64,000 nt of DNA. Source: Planoprotostelium fungivorum (lineage: Eukaryota; Evosea; Variosea; Cavosteliida; Cavosteliaceae). The DNA is taken from the NCBI GenBank assembly GCA_003024175.1, contig MDYQ01000240.1:1-64000 (forward strand), in the 5' to 3' direction. Under the pieces are notes generated by a model, which worked only from the letters and a program-made list of their open reading frames with translations, made no database searches and was not told the DNA's origin. Every line of letters begins with the position of its first letter. Within the stretch, counting starts at the first letter, position 1. A program made the translations under genes and the position numbers. This document shows, in pieces, positions 58,519-64,000 of this stretch.

Positions 58519-59059
58519 GAAATCTCGTTGGCAGGCACTTGTTTCGTTGTCAGGAGGAAAATGTACCGTCGGCGAAGCTTCGGAGGCTTCCGAATTCCGA
58601 CACAGGGGCAGGACACGGTCAGTAGATCCTTCAGTACCCTCCCCTCTCGGCTACATCGAGCATTCAAAGAGTTCAAGGCAACCCATTGATGTAGCAGACA
58701 TTCTGATCGAGCGGAGAGACGAGACGAATGATGAGCTGTAATGTGGCGGATTTTGCCGATTTCCTTGTCAATGAAAAAGTGCGAAGATCAATGGCATCAG
58801 TTGGGCCCAAAAGAGCGGAAGCAAGGATGTCCGATGTAACGCGGGAACTCCGCTCTTGCTCCACATAGATCTGGATATCCCACAATATGGATATCCATGG
58901 TGAAGTTTCACTTCTCGAACTTAAATCGGCCTTTCGTGATTGTTCTACGTCCTAACATTCCTGTTTTTGACGTCGCCTGGATTACTTATTACATCTGATC
59001 ACCTTAACCGAGGTGTGACTTTGACGCACCTCTCGTTCATTTTCTTTCGTACCAACAAG
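58519..59059. other. divergent intergenic region, no gene seen
   Basis: About 540 bases between the G6PD start (minus) and surface-protein gene C (plus). It must hold both promoters. No tRNA or other RNA gene recognised. Confidence 0.5.
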
Positions 59060-61824
59060 ATGAAAGGCGCTCTTCCTCTCTTCCTCCTCTGTATCAGTCT
59101 CTCTCAGGCCATTGTGAGCATAGGTCTCCTTCACCTTCGTCGTCTCACATCTCTCTCAGGTCTATGAGGCGGTGATCACTGTCGTTCCAACCACCGGCTA
59201 CTTCTCTCCCATCTATAGGGCAGACCCACCCGCCCTCTTTAACATCCAATATTCGGGAGGTTTTGACCCCTCGGTCTTCATCAAAAACTTCTGCGACGGA
59301 AAACTGGTCGATGGCTTGACACCCCCCTGTACCACCTATCAAATCGTTTTTGGCACTACTGGTGTTGAGCCTGTCGAGACCCCTATCGTCCTCACTGTGT
59401 TTCAGACAGGTGAACACATACATCATTCATTCCGTCGTCGTCCACACCTCACCGTCTTCTATACAAACTGATGAAAACAGATATCGTTAATGTCACTCTG
59501 GGACAGAACTACACCTCTGAAAACCCCACCAGCTACCAGTTCTCCTCGGATGTGCCCTACCTCTATTCCTACAGTACCTTCGATTCCCCCTTGATTTTAT
59601 ATTCAGTGGACTTCAGTAACAAGATCTTCGTGCCTGACAACGTCACCTTGGTAACCACGAGCTCAGGTAAACACTTGTGACCGTGGATTCGCTGACGTTC
59701 ACATCAGACTACCCGCTGCACGCCTCAACCTATCCTAAGACATTCGGAATTCTGCAAGCGGATGGCTTTTCTTTCGTGTACGAGGGAGTGACGTATGACA
59801 CCGAGCCCGTCGTCTGCTCTTCACAAGACGCCGTCGTTCTCGTGGATGAATCTCAATCGAACGGCTACAACGTGAGTGGATCACATCGACGTGGCACGTG
59901 TCGACCAAATGAATTGAAATTTTCAGTTTCTACCCGCTCGGTCTTGCAAGGATTTCGCATCCATGACCGGGGCGTACAATGCTACGGTCATCTCCACTCA
60001 GACACCTGCCTCGCTGAACGTGTCTACGTCGGATAGCTACACTGTCCCTTGTCAGACGTACGGCAACTCGACCGCCAACTATGCTCTCGTCAAGCTGGTC
60101 AACACCGACGTCTATTCCAAGGGAGGTGTCATCGACGGTCTAAAGGTCACCTCTCAACCTGGAACGTTCGATATCGCATACAACTGCGGTGCCGAGAGCA
60201 GCATCAGTCTGTCCATTCAAGTGAACGGACCCTGTGAGATATCGACGTCTCCTGATGCACCCTCTCACATTCCACAGACACGCCCGTCAACATTAGCGCC
60301 AAGGTAGAATCGACTAGTTATTCAGATGGGTTTTACCAGATCAATGTGCCTGCTGGGATTATCTCGGATGCATTCAGTAGTGATCTACTGAAGCGGCTCG
60401 GAGTGCAGACTTGGTGAGAAGAAATCAGTCGTGGGTCTCCGTTGAAATAGGACAGCTCCACGGAGATGTCCGTCAATTATTTCGGTGGCATCAATTCCGC
60501 CATCTTTGATGGTGAGTCTCTGCACACGTTGAACTTGAGCTGATGGACTTCAGTGTGCTTCACGGTCAATGACAGCGTGAGCGTTGATGTCCCCGCCTTA
60601 TACAGTTCTTTCGTCATCCAGCCACCTGAGGGATACTGCATCAGAGGAGATGGCATTCCTAGCGATCCATCGACCTCAGATGTCTATCTGTTATCCCAAA
60701 ACTCCGCCTCTTTCTTCTACGAAGACATGAACACGGCCTTGTTCACTGTCACTTGCTCCGATGACATCTTGACCGTACAACTGGATGAACTGAAGCCAAT
60801 GACGCTCAACTTTACTCTCAGTCAGTGACGTCGCACACACATCATCGACCGACAGAATGACAGTTCCCATCCGCGGACAAGGAAAATACGGACAGACCTA
60901 CGACGTGGATGGGCTCCTCGCCATTCAGTATCCTCCCCTCAAGGCTCCTGTTGGAATCTTAGCAGCCAACGTCACTGGATCTGCCTACAGCCTCCTTCCC
61001 GTCGTGAATGTAAATATGCTAGGAGGAAAGAGGACAGTTACCAACAACCTTTTGACTGGGAGCAACAGCCTGCAGACCAACACCTCTCCGCTGACTCAGT
61101 TCGTCGTGCTGGCGGGGGGACAAGGACAGCTGACGGTCAACGTGGGCACCGGTGAGTCATCGTGTGAAGACTTTGACGTGACACAATGTCAGTCGATGGA
61201 GTGAACGTCGATTACGACACCACGTCGAGTACATCTTCAAGCAGCTCTACGTCTAGTACATCTTCCACCGAATCGAGCAGTTCCACCAGCTCCGAGGAAT
61301 CGACCAGCTCTACCAGCTCCACGAGTTCCGAAGAATTGACCAGCTCGACAAGCTCCGAAGATTTTACCAGCTCGACAAGCTCCGAAGAATTCACCAGCTC
61401 TGAATCCACCAGCTCCACCAGCTCCACTTTCGATTCTTCTGTCAGCTCTACTACACCAGAGACCAGCTATGAAGAGTCCACCAGCGCTGGGGAGTCTTTC
61501 ACCGATTCACCCTCTACCTCCACCATCACCTCCACTTCTCCCGTACAGTCAACCAGCTCCACTACTTCCGTACAGTCAACCGGCTCCACTACTTCCGTAC
61601 AGTCTACCACCTCTTCCACCTCTTCCACCTCTGCTGTCGTGACTTCGTTAGAGAGTGAAGAGAATGGTACAGACTCATCCGCCACAACCAAGACATCTGC
61701 CTCTATGTCTGTGTCTTTCACAGACACCTCTGTGTCACCCACAGAGAACGTCGCGAGTGACAGCTCTATGGTCAAGGCATCTATCCTCTCTGTGGTTGTA
61801 ATGGCCCTTTTTTGTCTTTGCTGA
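59060..61824 (+). CDS. secreted Ser/Thr-stalk surface protein, family member C
   Basis: Start ATG at 59060; exon 1 is the signal peptide MKGALPLFLLCISLSQAI, as in A and B. Exon 2: TTGYFSPIYRADPPALFN, FCDGKLVDGL. Later blocks match the family: VPALYSSFVIQPPEGYC, GDGIPSDPST, MNTALFTVTCSDDILTV, YGQTYDVDGL..IQYPP, FVVLAGGQGQLTVNVGTGE. A Ser/Thr/Glu stalk (61226-61640) and a hydrophobic end (SILSVVVMALFCLC) follow; the stop ends at 61824 and AATAAA lies near 61864. It is more diverged than A and B are from each other and sits 36 kb away, so it is an older or relocated copy. Confidence 0.86.
61226..61420 (+). repeat. stalk repeat (STSSEE-type) in gene C
   Basis: In-frame repeats of ACCAGCTC(C/G)ACAAGCTCC, coding for TSSTSSEE units. 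The unit differs from those in A and B. Confidence 0.85.
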
Positions 61825-62155
61825 GAAGAGTTGATAAAGAATATTCAGAGTGTAAGACCACTGAATAAAATAAGCTGTGCCAACAAGTGACAGAACATCT
61901 ATCCATCGCAAACAGTCTTGGGTTGGGCCTCCGTCCATCTTTTCAGTTCACCAGGGAACTGAGCCTAGATTATTATACTTCCACACCACATTTCTCTGCG
62001 TGAGACATTACGCGGGTTAGTAACGTACGTCTCTTGCGAGCATTTCTCGTTTACTTCTCGACGCATAAAATCAGACCAGATAGAAGGTAAACAGGTCAAA
62101 GCGAGTGAGTAGAAGGACAGACGCAGGGGGATTGGCTTCACACTGTAGATATCAC
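61825..62155. other. intergenic, no gene seen
   Basis: About 330 bases between gene C and the DGCR8-like gene. It contains the gene C poly(A) signal near 61864 and the DGCR8-like promoter. Confidence 0.5.
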
Positions 62156-64000
62156 ATGAAACAACCCATGGCTCCCAGTGGAGCAAAGGATGATGACGTC
62201 TCAACATCCAGTTCGCCCCATTTCGCCCCACCGTCAACACGAACTGAGCTGGCCACAGTCGTGGGGTCTGAAGAGAAGAACGTGGATGGGCTGCCCGACG
62301 GCTGGTCTTGTGTAATGCACACGAATGGTCTTCCTGTCTTCTATCACGAACCATCTGAGGTAATCGAAACGTTTCGACAGGATCTGTCTCTCAAAATTTG
62401 ATCGATCGATTGATATCAGAGATCTGATTTGATTGAAGGTCGTATCATGGACGAAACCTTATCGATTATCGATAGAGAGAGATAGAATGGACGTTGGATC
62501 TATTCCATCAGTTCTGTTCGATCACAAACCACCTCCTTCCATCTTTCCTAAATCAGCATCCAGAAGGTCTTCCTCCAATCTGATGGGACACCATTCGATG
62601 GCATCGTCTGTCGAGGACTTGAGTTCCTCGATTGAAGGAAAGGATCTCGATTGTCCATGTTGTATCCAATCTCATCGACGCAGGTCCAGAACCGAAGAGA
62701 ATGAAAACAGATGCCAGTGAGGATGCATATCCATTCTCAGAGACATCATCGACGACCTCCACTCCATTCGAAGCCGAGTTGAACACTGTCCTTTCCGTTC
62801 TCAGCAACGATGAACTGACGAGAGACAAGACGGAAAATCTCGACACAAAGAAATCCAAGAGAGGTTCGTCTTTCGACTCTCACACACACGATCATCCTCA
62901 TATCACACGATCGAATCACATCATCCTCACTTCCTCTCAGTTCGAACGAGGAAGAGTGACCGAAGTAAAGACAAGCCGTTCCACTTCACGACGGAAGGAA
63001 AGACACCGGTGAGTGCCCTTTTAGACTACTGCAGAGGTGTCATGAAGACCGTCCCCCGTTACGTCTCAGCCACTCGAGGTGATCACCGGCGGTGATGAAG
63101 TCACGTGACCGTTGTAGACGACGCGGCTAAGCCATTTTCCACCGAAATTTTCATTCACGACAAGCTGTACGGCAGGGGAGAGTCTTCCACGAAAAAGCAG
63201 GCCAAGCAGGTGGACACTTTCACGTTCATTCTATAACGTTGTGAAATTTTACAGATCGCTGCGACTCAGGCACTCACCGTATTGGTCCCGGATTTCGACC
63301 CCAAGAGCATCTGCCTCACTACAACGGGTCTCTTACCCGCCCTCCACGCTGGAGAAACCGTGGGAAGAGAACGTAAGTACGCACCGCACGGCGTGCCCGA
63401 CGTCAGATTGACGTTCCCAGGGGAGGATCCCGTAGAGATATTGAGGAAGAGCAGACCAGATCCGAATCTGCTGCAAGTGGACGACGAGATCGCATTGTTC
63501 TGTGGCCCGCCCCACTACAAATCGAGCAATCAGATGTTACACGAGTACTGCGATCTACATCAGTGTAGATTGGATCTGAGATACGAGATCATCAGCGCAG
63601 AAGAGGCACAGAAGAACAAGTGAGAGTGAAGAGAAAATCGAACGAAATCGATTGACTCGTTGTAGATCGATCGTGGGGGAGGTGACGACCAAGTGCATCG
63701 CAGACTTGGACGGTCACGTGATGGAGGTGCGTCTAATCATATTTTCCATGCACGAGTGACATACGCAGGGTTACGGTAGAAGTAAGAAAGAAGCAAAGAT
63801 GAGAGCCTCTCAGCTGCACCTGAAAGAGTTGTATCCACACATCAACTCGTGGGGCAGACTGCAGGACGTCTTCTCGTGTCGTCAGGTGAAGAAACAGAGA
63901 AGAGGGGTCGCTCATCTTTAAAAGGAACCCAACAGCAAGTTCAACGTGAAGATGCTGGACAGACTGAAAGAAGAGATGAGGAAAGTTCGCAGGGAGAGAG
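62156..64000 (+). CDS. DGCR8: DGCR8/Pasha-like Microprocessor subunit (3' end outside window)
   Basis: Exon 1 (62156-62359) ends inside a WW domain that continues at 62439: LPDGWSCVMHTNGLPVF, YHEPSE, VVSWTKPY. The same place in animal DGCR8 reads LPDGW..[31 protein letters not shown] follows, where DGCR8 has SSIPCLHY with the haem-ligating Cys; here it is Ser. Then an acidic linker, dsRBD1 (ALLDYCRGVMKTVPRY, KLYGRGESSTKKQAK, TVLVPDF), dsRBD2 (SNQMLHEYCDLHQC, GYGRSKKEAKMRASQ, LYPHINSWGRL) and the C-terminal Drosha-binding-type helix (NVKMLDRLKEEMRKV; DGCR8 has HILSKLQEEMKRL). One intron (63620-63665) ends TGACTCGTTGTAG. In animals this protein recognises pri-miRNA in the nucleus and positions Drosha. 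The gene is open to the window edge. Confidence 0.88.
63620..63665 (+). other. stereotyped short intron in the DGCR8-like gene
   Basis: A 46-nt intron in dsRBD2 joining EEAQKN to KSIVGEV. It starts GTGAGAGTGAAG and ends ATTGACTCGTTGTAG, the same 3' block as the minus-strand genes. Confidence 0.82.

Noticed and set aside
58740-58900. Possible tRNA-like folded region (GGATATCC inverted repeats)
   Set aside because: A palindromic ATATCCA/TGGATAT pair is present, but no T-arm, anticodon arm or box A/B pattern could be assembled.

Overview
The window is the left end of a nuclear chromosome from a free-living eukaryotic microbe, and an amoebozoan fits best. The first ~415 bases are (CCCTAAA)n telomere, C-rich strand first. 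Genes are dense, lie on both strands and are cut by many very short GT-AG introns (mostly 36-60 nt). The protein mix points to an amoeba: a SHK-type kinase (kinase followed by SH2), a receptor tyrosine kinase with a beta-helix ectodomain, and families of secreted Ser/Thr-stalk surface proteins. A protosteloid amoeba such as Planoprotostelium is my guess. The species is inference; the eukaryotic and amoeba-like character is visible in the sequence.

Layout. 0-8 kb: telomere, a beta-helix surface-protein gene cut off by that telomere, and head-to-head with it an intact beta-helix receptor tyrosine kinase. 8-12 kb: a secreted GH35 beta-galactosidase. 12.3-13.7 kb: a head-to-head pair of small Gly/Ser-rich single-pass membrane proteins. 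14-23 kb: a subtelomeric surface-protein family (one remnant, two full genes; a third full gene lies at 59-62 kb). 23-29.5 kb: two tandem copies of a gene with a 2OG-oxygenase-like domain, an F-box-like motif and an acidic tail, sharing a perfectly identical 252-bp tract. 30-48 kb: a partial receptor-tail gene, a PH-kinase-SH2 gene, splicing factor Cwc2, a U-box E3 with SAM domains, a UBIAD1/MenA-type prenyltransferase, a PHD-finger protein, CPSF2, and an EGF-like receptor whose tail is paralogous to the 30-kb partial gene. 48-58.5 kb: a secreted PQQ-type sugar dehydrogenase with PKD-like domains, a coiled-coil/WD40 protein and glucose-6-phosphate dehydrogenase. 62-64 kb: a gene running off the window that matches animal DGCR8/Pasha from the WW domain to the C-terminal tail.

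The most notable observation is the DGCR8/Pasha-like gene. It has the WW domain, both dsRNA-binding domains and the Drosha-binding-type C-terminal helix, but Ser stands where the haem-ligating Cys of animal DGCR8 is expected. A Microprocessor-like miRNA system in such an organism would be new or nearly new. The second is a set of stereotyped short introns sharing a GTGAAATTTCG-type start, an internal hairpin and a TGACTCGTTGTAG end, some with CTACAACG...CGTTGTAG inverted ends, which look like introner-type elements. I saw no transposase, reverse transcriptase, viral gene, CRISPR array, rRNA or convincing tRNA.
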